A stretch of 24,758 nucleotides of DNA, taken from Candidatus Staskawiczbacteria bacterium RIFOXYD1_FULL_32_13. GTDB taxonomy: Bacteria; Patescibacteriota; Minisyncoccia; Minisyncoccales; Staskawiczbacteraceae. Position 1 is the first letter of the stretch. Every line of letters starts with the position of its first letter. The notes below the pieces were generated by a model. It was not told where the DNA came from. It saw only the letters and a program-made list of their open reading frames with translations, and searched no databases. A program made the translations under genes and the position numbers. The stretch spans positions 1-24,758 of the forward strand of contig MHPU01000038.1 in assembly GCA_001820485.1 (NCBI GenBank), written 5' to 3'. Shown piece after piece: positions 13,521-21,187 of this stretch.

Positions 13521-14798
13521 ATGTGGTACGATAAAATATTATTTTTATTAAAAAGCAAAGACCTAAGAAATAAATTTATTTTTGTTATTGGGCTTTTTGT
13601 TGTGTTTAGAATTGCAGCTAACATTCCAATACCTGGAATTGGCACAGAAAATTTAAGAACATTTTTTACTGATAACCAAGTTTTTGGACTTTTAAACCTT
13701 TTTTCAGGAGGAGCTTTGAGCAATTTTTCAATTGTATTAATGGGTGTAGGACCTTATATTACAGCTACAATTATTTTACAACTTTTAACAATGATTTTTC
13801 CTGCTTTAGAAAAACTATATAAAGAAGAGGGAGAAGCAGGCAGACAAAAATTTAATCAATATGGCAGACTTTTAACCATTCCTTTGGCTGCTTTTGAAGG
13901 ATATGGAATGCTTACATTATTTCAAAGACAAGGAATAATTTCAGGCCTTTCATTGGGAACAACAATTTCAGCTATAATTACCATTACAGCTGGAGCGATG
14001 TTTTTAATGTGGATTGGAGAATTGATTACTGAGAAGGGTTTAGGAAATGGAATTTCACTTTTAATTTTTGCTGGTATAGTGGCTACATTACCAATTAATA
14101 TTTTTCAAACATTTGCAACTTGGGATCCAACAATGATTCCTTCATATATTATATTTTTTGTGCTTTCCATAGTTATAATTGCTGGTGTAGTTTTAATTAC
14201 AGAAGCTCGTAGAAATATTCCAGTATCTTATGCAAAAAGAGTTAGGGGGAATAAAATGTTTGGAGGAGGCTCAACTTATTTACCTTTAAATGTTAACCCA
14301 GCTGGAGTCATGCCAATTATTTTTGCAATGTCAATTTTACTTTTTCCAGGAATGATTGCAGGATTTTTTGGAGGTTCAACTGGAATTGTCGGAACTATAG
14401 CAACAAATGTTGGTTTATTCTTTAATAATGTTTGGATTCATGGAGTTTTATACTTTTTGTTAGTTATTTTATTTACTTATTTTTATACAGCAGTTACATT
14501 TGATCCAAAAGCTATTTCTGAAAATTTACAAAAAATGGGAGGATTTATCCCAGGCGTAAGACCAGGAACTTCAACAACAATGTTTTTAAAACACATATTA
14601 AATAGAGTATTATTTACTGGAGCAATATTTTTGGGATTAATCGCCATTTTGCCATCAATTGTAGCAGGAGTTACTGGAGTTACGGGATTTACATTTTTAA
14701 TTGGAGGAACTTCACTTTTAATCGTTGTATCAGTTGTGCTAGACACGATGCGTCAAGTTAATTCGCAATTACAGATGAGAGAATACGATACTTTTTAA
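13521..14798 (+). CDS. secY: Preprotein translocase subunit SecY
   Basis: SecY is the channel of the Sec translocon in the plasma membrane. Its 425 aa contain about ten hydrophobic segments. Diagnostic stretches are RIAANIPIPGIG (plug side), GVGPYITATIILQLL, GEAGRQKFNQYGR, and the cytoplasmic loop ARRNIPVSYAKR. The C-terminal QMREYDTF is near the family end. It closes the spc cluster. The usual downstream adk/map/infA/rpmJ genes are not here; a junction element, a terminator and rnpB follow. Confidence 0.97.
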   Translation: MWYDKILFLLKSKDLRNKFIFVIGLFVVFRIAANIPIPGIGTENLRTFFTDNQVFGLLNLFSGGALSNFSIVLMGVGPYITATIILQLLTMIFPALEKLYKEEGEAGRQKFNQYGRLLTIPLAAFEGYGMLTLFQRQGIISGLSLGTTISAIITITAGAMFLMWIGELITEKGLGNGISLLIFAGIVATLPINIFQTFATWDPTMIPSYIIFFVLSIVIIAGVVLITEARRNIPVSYAKRVRGNKMFGGGSTYLPLNVNPAGVMPIIFAMSILLFPGMIAGFFGGSTGIVGTIATNVGLFFNNVWIHGVLYFLLVILFTYFYTAVTFDPKAISENLQKMGGFIPGVRPGTSTTMFLKHILNRVLFTGAIFLGLIAILPSIVAGVTGVTGFTFLIGGTSLLIVVSVVLDTMRQVNSQLQMREYDTF

Positions 14799-14806
14799 TT
14801 TTACTT

Positions 14807-14886
14807 CGCTCGGCAATCAAATTTTTTCTCGTCTCGACCTCTCCATCGGGGGTTTCCCTCGCCTCAAAAAAATTTATCGCCTCGCT
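14807..14886. repeat. Junction hairpin element, short variant copy 6 (after secY)
   Basis: An 80-nt element with ends CGCTCGGCAATCAAATTTTT and AAAAATTTATCGCCTCGCT. It is nearly the same as copy 5, with CATCGGGGG replacing CATTAGGGG in the centre. It sits between the secY stop and the operon-end terminator. Confidence 0.75.
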
Positions 14887-14895
14887 CATAAAATT

Positions 14896-14917
14896 CTGCA
14901 TTCATTGCAGTTTTTTT
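14896..14917 (+). terminator. Terminator at end of the spc cluster
   Basis: CTGCA, loop TTCAT, TGCAG, then seven T. A short but classic intrinsic terminator between secY and the rnpB promoter. Confidence 0.75.
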
Positions 14918-14926
14918 GTGCAAACC

Positions 14927-14955
14927 TTGACAGATTTGCTCAACTAATATATTAT
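14927..14955 (+). promoter_or_regulatory. Promoter of the RNase P RNA gene
   Basis: TTGACA (14927-14932), 17-nt spacer, TATTAT (14950-14955). Transcription would begin about 7 nt on, at the G that opens the P1 helix (14962). Confidence 0.8.
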
Positions 14956-14961
14956 TAATAT

Positions 14962-15397
14962 GTCTTAGCAAGATGAGTGATTGCTCCCCGCCTTGGCGGG
15001 GGGAGGAAAGTCCGAACACTCATCCGCCAGTTGGCGAGATAAATTGGTAGCGGGTAATTCCCGTCCGTGGTAACACGAGAGGTGCGAGCAGTGACGCCGA
15101 GATTTGAAAAAATTGAGGCGCCGAGCATATAAATTTATTTATGTGCTTGGCGAGTTTTACAGAAATGTAAAAGTGAAACGGCAAAATCCTTATCTGTGTG
15201 CAAGAACAAAGCTTTTTGAAAAGATCGAGGTAAACAAATAAACGTAACCAATTGGTTGCTTGCCTTGTTTGATTTTAAGAGTTAAAAGTAGTTCGCTATT
15301 GTCCTGAGAGAAATCGAAGGGCTTGATTCCGATAGTAATATCGTGAACAGACAGATAATCACATAATACAGAATTCGGCTTATAGTCTTGCTAAGAC
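14962..15397 (+). ncRNA. rnpB: RNase P RNA, bacterial type A-like
   Basis: This is the catalytic RNA of RNase P, which trims tRNA 5' ends. The conserved 5' block GAGGAAAGTCCGAACAC (15003-15019) and the 3' block ACAGAATTCGGCTTAT (about 15367-15382) are the two halves that form P4 and flank the catalytic core. The ends form a perfect 12-bp P1 helix: GTCTTAGCAAGA (14962-14973) with TCTTGCTAAGAC (15386-15397). Other core blocks are also recognisable, including a GTGGTAACACGAGAGGTGCGAG region and AAACGGCAAAATCC. An insertion-like palindrome lies at 15301-15320. About 436 nt. Confidence 0.93.
15301..15320. repeat. Short palindromic element inside rnpB
   Basis: GTCCTGAGAGAAATCGAAGG differs at two positions from the reverse complement of the element found in rplD and lepA (GTCCTGAGCGAAGTCGAAGG). 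It lies in the variable 3' part of the RNase P RNA, probably a peripheral helix. Confidence 0.6.
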
Positions 15398-15406
15398 ATC
15401 AAAGAT

Positions 15407-15428
15407 TCCGCTTTTAAAGCGGATTTTT
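15407..15428 (+). terminator. Terminator of rnpB
   Basis: TCCGCTTT and AAAGCGGA form the stem, followed by TTTTT. It starts 10 nt after the P1 helix. Confidence 0.85.
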
Positions 15429-15458
15429 GATTGTAAAAACATGCGTGTATAACTATAG

Positions 15459-15487
15459 TTGACATAAAAATTGGGGGGGGGTATTAT
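15459..15487 (+). promoter_or_regulatory. Promoter with G9 spacer tract (putative phase-variable)
   Basis: TTGACA at 15459-15464 and TATTAT at 15482-15487 are separated by exactly 17 nt, of which the last nine (15473-15481) are an unbroken run of G. Gain or loss of a G would change promoter spacing to 16 or 18. This is the layout known from phase-variable promoters such as Neisseria porA. It drives the secreted metalloprotease-like gene at 15514. Confidence 0.7.
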
Positions 15488-15513
15488 TAAGCAATATAAT
15501 TAAAATAAAAAAT

Positions 15514-17847
15514 ATGAATAAAAAATATTTTACATTTATAGTCATATTAGCTGTGGCCTTTTTGTTTTTAGCAAATTTTACTAAGGCAGCAGAGCAATGC
15601 TCAATTTTAGATATTTATACAGAAAAAATCGGTAATCCGATTAATGGGTATTATTATAATTTGTTTGTTAAGGTTAAAAATCTATCTGGTACTGTTACTT
15701 ATCGCAAACTAGGGACTGAAAAAGCTAGTAATGTTTATTTAACTGTAAATAAGAAAAATTCAGATGGAACTACACTTTTGAAATCTGCTTATGTGTTAAA
15801 TGATGCTCAAATATTTAACATATTAGCTGAAAAACAAACAGTTACAGTTAATGAGTTAAAATATATTGTTTGCAAATCATTAGCTGATTCTGTTAATAAT
15901 GTTCAACCATCAATCACAGTTACTTCACCAAATGGTGGAGAGACATATAAGTTTGGAGACACACTAAATGTTAACTGGAATTTTAAAAATGTAAATAAAG
16001 TAAATATTAATTTAATTAATGCGTCAAATAATTATTCGCTGAATATAGCTGAAAATTATTCTGCTTCTTTAGGCTCATTTGATTGGACAATTTTGTCTAA
16101 TCTTCCTCTGTTAACTGTAGGAAGCAAATATAAAATTACAGTATGGGATGCAGATGCTGGATTTACTAATATAAATGATATAAGTGACAATTATTTTTCC
16201 GTTTTAGATTCCTCTGTTCTTCGAACTAAAACATTGGTTATATTTTTGACGAAATATCCAAATTCAAATTATTCTGATTTAACTGGAGTTAAGAAAGCTC
16301 TTGAAAATGAACTATATTCACATATAAGAAATATGTCTTTTAATCGTGCCAGTCTTGACGTTACATATGCTGGACCATATGTTGGTGATATAGAAAATTG
16401 TAGTGGGTTGTTGCAAGGTCCACACATTGAAAGGTACGCTATAAATAGAGCATTTAGATCAGGAGTTGATGTCCAAAAATTTGCTAATTTTGTAATAGTT
16501 AGAAATTATGATTTTGTTGGTGACGATTGCAACGATATGCCTCGTGGTTCATATATAGAAAATATGACATATGATGGAGGAGTATTGACTGGCGGTGAGA
16601 CAATAAGTTCTCGTCCAACACCTTTTAGTCAAGATAATTTTGGAATTGATACAGGAACGGCGATTCACGAATTTTTACACTCATATGCAAAAGGAGGTGG
16701 CCATTCATTTGTTTTAGATTGTTATAAAGATTTAAGCAACAAAGAAAATACACAGGTTCCATTTTATTATGATGGGGACGAAACAATATCAGCAAATAAA
16801 TATTGCGTACGAATTGGACCAGCTGTAATTGATGCTAATGGCGGAATAGCTCCTGATCCAATAAATATTAATAGTATTGCAAAATTGCAATATGGCTGGC
16901 TTAAGCCATCTAATATGCTTACAATCAATAATTCCTCTGTATCAAATATTAATTTAAAACCAATTGATTTATTAAGCCCAACAAATGACATACAAATGGT
17001 AACAGTACCAATACCAAATACTACAAAAGCATATGTAATAAATTATCGAAGCTCTAATGTTCATAGTGGGCCGGGAATTTATGTTTATTTGATGCCAGAT
17101 GTGAATAATCTAGTTTACCAAGATCAATATTTGCTTAATATTGCAGGATATTTTGCTGATGAACTTGGGAATCTTTTTTCTGCACCGTTAAAATCAGGGA
17201 TTGCAGTTATTGATTCAAAAATGAATTTTTCTGTTGAGGTTGTTGGAATTACGCCGACACAAGCAACAATAAGAATAATAAATAGTGTTAATGCGTGCAC
17301 TCCAAATTGGCAGGCAGGAACTTGGTCAAGTTGTGTGAATGGGCTTCAAACAAGAACTGTTGTTGATACTAATAATTGTGGAATTTTAACAGATAAACCC
17401 CCAACATCTCAGACATGTATATCCTCATGTACTGTAACTGATATCTATTCTCAAAAAATTCCTGGTTATGTTTTTTATAATGTTTATATTAAAACGCAAA
17501 ATCTACCAGCAGAAAATAATTATAAAATAGTAGGAGCTGATTCATGGAATGGAACAGCATTTACTGTTCAAACAAGAAACGCAGATGGTTCTGTTATTTT
17601 AAAAGGTAATCAAACCTTTAATAGTGTTGCATCTTCTTATATTGTGGCAAGAAAAAAAACAATTTCATTAACTAATTTGTTTGGAAATGCTGTTTGTAGT
17701 TCAATCAATAGTACAAATAATGCAGGCATAAAATATGAAAATAATTTGGCTGATAATTCAGAGCAATCAATCTTAGATGCAATGCAAAGCCAAGTAGCTT
17801 CGCTTGCAGATGCCATTGCAAAATTAATTGCACAATTTAAAAAATAA
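15514..17847 (+). CDS. Secreted metalloprotease-like surface protein with duplicated domain
   Basis: A 777-aa exported protein. A signal peptide is clear (MNKKYFTFIVILAVAFLFLA..., cleavage near AKAA, ~residue 26). In order: repeat domain A (about 29-128, opening CSILDIYTEKIG); a Kre9/Knh1- or Ig-like domain with SPNGGETYKFG (about 137-228); a putative zinc-peptidase domain with HEFLHSYAKGGGH at 385-397; a Cys/Trp thrombospondin-1-like stretch (about 595-635, CTPNWQAGTWSSC); repeat domain B (about 639-735, opening CTVTDIYSQKIP), similar to A; and a C-terminal amphipathic helix. The HExxH helix with a downstream Gly and His suggests an M6/M11-like peptidase; the family assignment is inferred. 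It is followed by a terminator and is probably monocistronic. Possible roles are host attachment or degradation of neighbouring-cell proteins. Confidence 0.8.
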   Translation: MNKKYFTFIVILAVAFLFLANFTKAAEQCSILDIYTEKIGNPINGYYYNLFVKVKNLSGTVTYRKLGTEKASNVYLTVNKKNSDGTTLLKSAYVLNDAQIFNILAEKQTVTVNELKYIVCKSLADSVNNVQPSITVTSPNGGETYKFGDTLNVNWNFKNVNKVNINLINASNNYSLNIAENYSASLGSFDWTILSNLPLLTVGSKYKITVWDADAGFTNINDISDNYFSVLDSSVLRTKTLVIFLTKYPNSNYSDLTGVKKALENELYSHIRNMSFNRASLDVTYAGPYVGDIENCSGLLQGPHIERYAINRAFRSGVDVQKFANFVIVRNYDFVGDDCNDMPRGSYIENMTYDGGVLTGGETISSRPTPFSQDNFGIDTGTAIHEFLHSYAKGGGHSFVLDCYKDLSNKENTQVPFYYDGDETISANKYCVRIGPAVIDANGGIAPDPININSIAKLQYGWLKPSNMLTINNSSVSNINLKPIDLLSPTNDIQMVTVPIPNTTKAYVINYRSSNVHSGPGIYVYLMPDVNNLVYQDQYLLNIAGYFADELGNLFSAPLKSGIAVIDSKMNFSVEVVGITPTQATIRIINSVNACTPNWQAGTWSSCVNGLQTRTVVDTNNCGILTDKPPTSQTCISSCTVTDIYSQKIPGYVFYNVYIKTQNLPAENNYKIVGADSWNGTAFTVQTRNADGSVILKGNQTFNSVASSYIVARKKTISLTNLFGNAVCSSINSTNNAGIKYENNLADNSEQSILDAMQSQVASLADAIAKLIAQFKK

Positions 17848-17862
17848 TTTCATTTAAATGAC

Positions 17863-17895
17863 ACTAAAAATCTCCATAAGTATGGAGTTTTTAGT
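17863..17895. terminator. Bidirectional terminator
   Basis: ACTAAAAA-t-CTCCATA, loop AG, TATGGAG-t-TTTTAGT form a long hairpin with an A-tract on the left and T-tract on the right, able to terminate in either direction. Confidence 0.8.
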
Positions 17896-17955
17896 TGTTT
17901 AAAATTTAGTTATTCACAATTGTAAAATGATAAAAAAAGTATTAAGATAAATCAT

Positions 17956-18681
17956 ATGGAATTGCAACCAAATCCAAGAAAAAATTTAATAATTGAATTA
18001 GATGGAAACCCTTCGACGGGTTCAGGGTCTAGACGATTTGCAAGATACGCTGTAAAAACTAAATTAATTACCCCAGAAGATAAAGATATATCTCTCATTG
18101 TGCGACAATATGTTTTAGAATACCTTTTGCCTGAAGATATTGTTTTTGTATCTGAAAAAGCTGTAGCAGTTACTCAATGCAGAAGTTATCATTTAGACAG
18201 TATTAAGCCAAGTAAAATGGCAAGGCTTTTATCAAAGTATGTGACCAAAACTCCGATTGGGATTGGTCTTGGAAGTCCACAAACAATGCAACTTGCTATT
18301 GAAGAAGTTGGAATTTTGCGTATTTTATTTTCTGCGTTTTTTGGAGTAATTTTTAAACTTTTTGGTATTAAAGGTATTTTTTATATTTTAGCGGGAGATA
18401 AAGCTCGTTCAATTGATGGGGCAGTACCTTATGCAATTCCACCCTATAATAAATATGTATCAAAAGGCCCAATTAATGCCAATGAGGTTGCGAAAAAAAT
18501 ATCAGATAGATTGGGCGGAGTAAAAGTAGCTATTGTAGATGCAAATGATATTGGGGTAAATATTCTTGGGTCCACACCCGGCTTGGACCGGAAATTTGTG
18601 GCTCGCGCAATCAAAGATAATCCTCTTGGTCAAACTGATGAATGCACTCCAGTTGGTATAATCCGCGAAATCAAAACTTAA
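17956..18681 (+). CDS. F420-0:gamma-glutamyl ligase family protein
   Basis: A 241-aa protein resembling the CofE/F420-0:gamma-glutamyl ligase family: an early EDIVFVSEKAVAVTQ block, GIGLGSPQTMQLAIEE, GDKARSIDGAVPY, and a late VDANDIGVNILGSTPG motif. CofE adds glutamate to coenzyme F420, but no F420 pathway gene is seen here, so the real substrate is unknown. A hydrophobic stretch (about 121-146, FSAFFGVIFKLFGIKGIFYI) is unusual for a soluble ligase. Residues 18-25 (NPSTGSGS) derive from a palindromic-element-like insertion. A possible promoter (TTGTAA, 17 nt, TAAGAT at 17943-17948) would put the start of transcription at the ATG, that is, a leaderless mRNA. murJ follows 6 nt after the stop. 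Confidence 0.75.
   Translation: MELQPNPRKNLIIELDGNPSTGSGSRRFARYAVKTKLITPEDKDISLIVRQYVLEYLLPEDIVFVSEKAVAVTQCRSYHLDSIKPSKMARLLSKYVTKTPIGIGLGSPQTMQLAIEEVGILRILFSAFFGVIFKLFGIKGIFYILAGDKARSIDGAVPYAIPPYNKYVSKGPINANEVAKKISDRLGGVKVAIVDANDIGVNILGSTPGLDRKFVARAIKDNPLGQTDECTPVGIIREIKT
18009..18028. repeat. Palindromic element-like insertion in the F420-ligase-like gene
   Basis: CCCTTCGACGGGTTCAGGGT shares the CCTTCGAC...TCAGG skeleton of the element in lepA and rplD. It is read in another frame, as PSTGSG. Confidence 0.55.
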
Positions 18682-18687
18682 ATTTTT

Positions 18688-20346
18688 ATGTTTCAAAAAT
18701 TATTAAATTTAAAAACAGAAAAGGTAAGTATGGCAGCTCTGATTATTTCAGTTGCTTCTTTTTTTAGTTTTTTACTTGGTCTTTTAAGAGATAGATTATT
18801 GGCTAGTACTTTTAATGCAAGCAATGAACTTGATGTATATTTTACAGCATTTAGAATTCCAGATTTTGTAGCTATGGTTTTAATGATGGGAGCTATTTCT
18901 GTAGCTGTAATTCCAATTTTTACAGATAACTTAAACAAGAATCGCGAGTCTGCCTTTAAATATTTATCAAATTTATTTAATTTATGTTTAATAATTTTAG
19001 TTGTAGTTTGTAGTATTTTATTTATTTTTACACCACAACTAATTTCTTTAATTGCTCCAGGATTTTCTTTGGACAAAAAGCAAATCACAGTAGAACTTAC
19101 AAGGATAATGTTTTTAAGCCCAATATTAATGGGGCTTTCAAATATGATTTCAGCTGTACTCATGGTTTTTAAAAGATTTTTAATTACTGCAATTTCTCCT
19201 ATTTTATATAATTTGGGAAGCATAATTGGAATATTATTTTTTGTACCTACTATGGGAATTAAGGGTCTAGCTTGGGGGATTATTTTAGGAGCAGTAATGC
19301 ATTTAGCTATTCAAGTGCCATCATTTCTAAAAACTGGTTTTAAATTTACAAATACATTTAATTTTTTTGATAAAGATTTTTTACTTACAATTAAATTAAC
19401 TATTCCAAGAGCTATTGGTCTTACTGCTAGTCAAATAAATTTAATTATAATTACTGTTATTGCCTCAACTTTGGTAGCTGGTTCTGTTAGTGTATTTAGT
19501 TTAGCCAACGACTTGACAATGCCAATTATTGGTTTAATTGCCATTCCTTTTGCTACTGCTGTTTTCCCAGCTTTGAGCTTAGCTGTGTCTAGAAACGACA
19601 AACAAGATTTTTTAGATAAATTTTATTCTGTATTTAGGCAAATTTTATTTTTAATAATTCCAGTTTCAGGACTTTGTTATATTTTAAGAGCTCATTTAGT
19701 AAGATTAGTTTTTGGGGCAGGTAGGTTTGATTGGACTTCTACAAAACTTACAGCTGCTTGCTTTGGTATTTTTATGATTTCTTTGTTTGCTCAAGGTTTA
19801 ATTTTTTTAATTTCTCGAGCTTTTTATGCTAATAAAAGTACAGCAATTCCTGCATTGATAAGCGTTTTTAGTGTTTTGATTTTGACGCCTCTTGCATATT
19901 TATTTGTGTGGCTTTTACAATTTTCAAATGCTTTTTCATATGTTACTCAATACATATTAAGGATAGATAGTATGCAAAATTTAGCTGTAATTGGCTTGCC
20001 TTTAGCTATTGCAATTGATGTAATTATTCAGTTTATTTTATTATTGGTATTTTTGAAGTTTAAGATAAAAGAAATTAGATACAAAAATTTATTTATATTT
20101 TTTGTTAAAGTTTTAGGTGCTACAATTTTGGCTATGGTTGTAGCTTATATTGCGCGTCAGATTTTTGGTGGATTTTTGGGTAGTTCAAGATTTATAATTT
20201 TATTATTTCAAACAGCAATTGCTGGAGGTCTTGGATTTTTAAGCTATATGGCAGTAGGTCGCTTTATGAAATTTCCAGAGATTGAATCATTTAGAAACTT
20301 TATTTTAAGCCAAGTGGGTTTTTTAAATTTAAAAAAGAAAATTTAG
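18688..20346 (+). CDS. murJ: Lipid II flippase MurJ (MviN)
   Basis: MurJ flips lipid-linked peptidoglycan precursors across the plasma membrane. The 552-aa product is hydrophobic throughout, with about 14 membrane segments. The N-terminal family signature is intact: GLLRDRLLASTFNASNELDV followed by FRIPDFVAMVLMMGAISVAVIP. The conserved LRAHLVRLVFGAGRFDW region is in the second half. It follows the ligase-like gene by 6 nt and probably shares its transcript. It ends before a strong terminator. Confidence 0.93.
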   Translation: MFQKLLNLKTEKVSMAALIISVASFFSFLLGLLRDRLLASTFNASNELDVYFTAFRIPDFVAMVLMMGAISVAVIPIFTDNLNKNRESAFKYLSNLFNLCLIILVVVCSILFIFTPQLISLIAPGFSLDKKQITVELTRIMFLSPILMGLSNMISAVLMVFKRFLITAISPILYNLGSIIGILFFVPTMGIKGLAWGIILGAVMHLAIQVPSFLKTGFKFTNTFNFFDKDFLLTIKLTIPRAIGLTASQINLIIITVIASTLVAGSVSVFSLANDLTMPIIGLIAIPFATAVFPALSLAVSRNDKQDFLDKFYSVFRQILFLIIPVSGLCYILRAHLVRLVFGAGRFDWTSTKLTAACFGIFMISLFAQGLIFLISRAFYANKSTAIPALISVFSVLILTPLAYLFVWLLQFSNAFSYVTQYILRIDSMQNLAVIGLPLAIAIDVIIQFILLLVFLKFKIKEIRYKNLFIFFVKVLGATILAMVVAYIARQIFGGFLGSSRFIILLFQTAIAGGLGFLSYMAVGRFMKFPEIESFRNFILSQVGFLNLKKKI

Positions 20347-20358
20347 GTAGGGGATTGG

Positions 20359-20392
20359 AAAATAAAATCACTAGCAGTAGTGTTTTTATTTT
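20359..20392 (+). terminator. Terminator after murJ
   Basis: AAAATAAAA-t-CACTA, loop GCAG, TAGTG-t-TTTTATTTT. A long AT-bordered hairpin separating murJ from the GC-rich island. Confidence 0.8.
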
Positions 20393-20403
20393 GCTTAGAA
20401 TAC

Positions 20404-20432
20404 TTGACAAGACTTCTTGATTATGCTATAAT
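20404..20432 (+). promoter_or_regulatory. Consensus sigma-70 promoter of cassette 5
   Basis: TTGACA (20404-20409), 17-nt spacer, TATAAT (20427-20432), with TGC before the -10. From -35 to -10 it differs from the cassette 4 promoter at only a few spacer positions although the genes are unrelated. The leader carries a hairpin TAGAGATT/AATCTCTA (20441-20465). Confidence 0.88.
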
Positions 20433-20533
20433 TAATTTATAGAGATTAAGTGACCAAATCTCTAACTGGTATGTAGCCAGATTGACAAATGGTCGCGCAT
20501 GGCAAAGAAACTCTCTTGAAAGGAGATATAGCC

Positions 20534-20971
20534 ATGACACGTATTTCGAAGTTGGAAGCTCGTGGATTGATTGGAAACACGGAAGTGTATCAGGTTGCCA
20601 TGGAGGGTGGTGAAATCGTAGCTCTGAATAGCTACGAAGGATGGCAAGGAAATGCCAGCACCGCGACCAGGGTAATTTGGCTTCATGACCGAGTTGCGGT
20701 TAGGACGGTGGCCGTTCATTACGGCGCCAAATTGGTGGTCAAGGAAGACTACCAGAAAGTCCGCGACGAAGCTCGCCGACAAGTCGCCAAGGCTGTAGTG
20801 GCTGAGGCATGGTATGCCTCAAATTGTGGCATTATCGAAGGGCTTCGCGAAAAGCTCCTGGACTTGACCGCGACAGGTCAGGCTGTGGAAGAGTTGGATT
20901 TTTCCACGGTCGCGGACGAGCGCAACACAGTGGCCAAAATGTTGGCCACCATTCAAAGGGCTCGTGGTTAG
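20534..20971 (+). CDS. Protein of unknown function (cassette 5)
   Basis: A 145-aa protein that I do not recognise. The ATG at 20534 is chosen because AAGGAG lies 8 nt upstream; an ATG at 20489 has no such signal. The first half is beta-like (TEVYQVAMEGGEIVALNSY, TRVIWLHDRVAVRTVAVHYG, AKLVVKEDY). The second half is strongly helical and charged (KVRDEARRQVAKAVVAEAW, then LREKLLDLTATGQAVEEL). No signal peptide is present. G+C and codon use are far from the flanking murJ and lepA. Terminator-like hairpins follow, then a second GC-rich gene. Confidence 0.75.
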   Translation: MTRISKLEARGLIGNTEVYQVAMEGGEIVALNSYEGWQGNASTATRVIWLHDRVAVRTVAVHYGAKLVVKEDYQKVRDEARRQVAKAVVAEAWYASNCGIIEGLREKLLDLTATGQAVEELDFSTVADERNTVAKMLATIQRARG

Positions 20972-21023
20972 TTCTCTCAAAAAAATGGCTAAGTCGGTTT
21001 GCCATAAATAACCGACAAAACAT

Positions 21024-21105
21024 GCAGGGCGTCGAGCTTTTGCTTACGACGTCCTGCCCTTCTTTCAAATCATTAGCTCTCTAGTTTAGTGGTTTGAAAG
21101 AAGGG
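21024..21105 (+). terminator. Paired hairpins between cassettes 5 and 6
   Basis: Hairpin I: GCAGGGCGTCG (21024-21034) with CGACGTCCTGC (21047-21057), 11 bp including one G-U, followed by CCTTCTTTC. Hairpin II: CCCTTCTTTCAAA (21057-21069) with TTTGAAAGAAGGG (21093-21105), 13 perfect bp. Hairpin II uses the U-rich tail of hairpin I, so forming it would remove the terminator tail. This could be attenuation or two stacked terminators; the sequence cannot decide. Confidence 0.6.
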
Positions 21106-21187
21106 AAAAACCTTCATGTTCTTTATAACCCTTGCTGGTTTAACCCCAGCACGCTCAACAGTGCGTCAACTGTAAAGGGAGGATCCT

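Noticed and set aside
6821..14886. Junction elements as a CRISPR array or riboswitch
   Set aside because: Copies are separated by whole genes, contain no spacer pattern, and match no riboswitch core that I know. They are dispersed inverted-repeat elements.
15491..15500. TATAAT at 15495-15500 as the -10 of the metalloprotease promoter
   Set aside because: No -35 lies at a suitable distance, whereas TTGACA and TATTAT are perfectly spaced at 17 nt.
20809..21084. Alternative + strand ORF overlapping cassette 5 end
   Set aside because: Out of frame with the SD-led gene and extends through the terminator hairpins.
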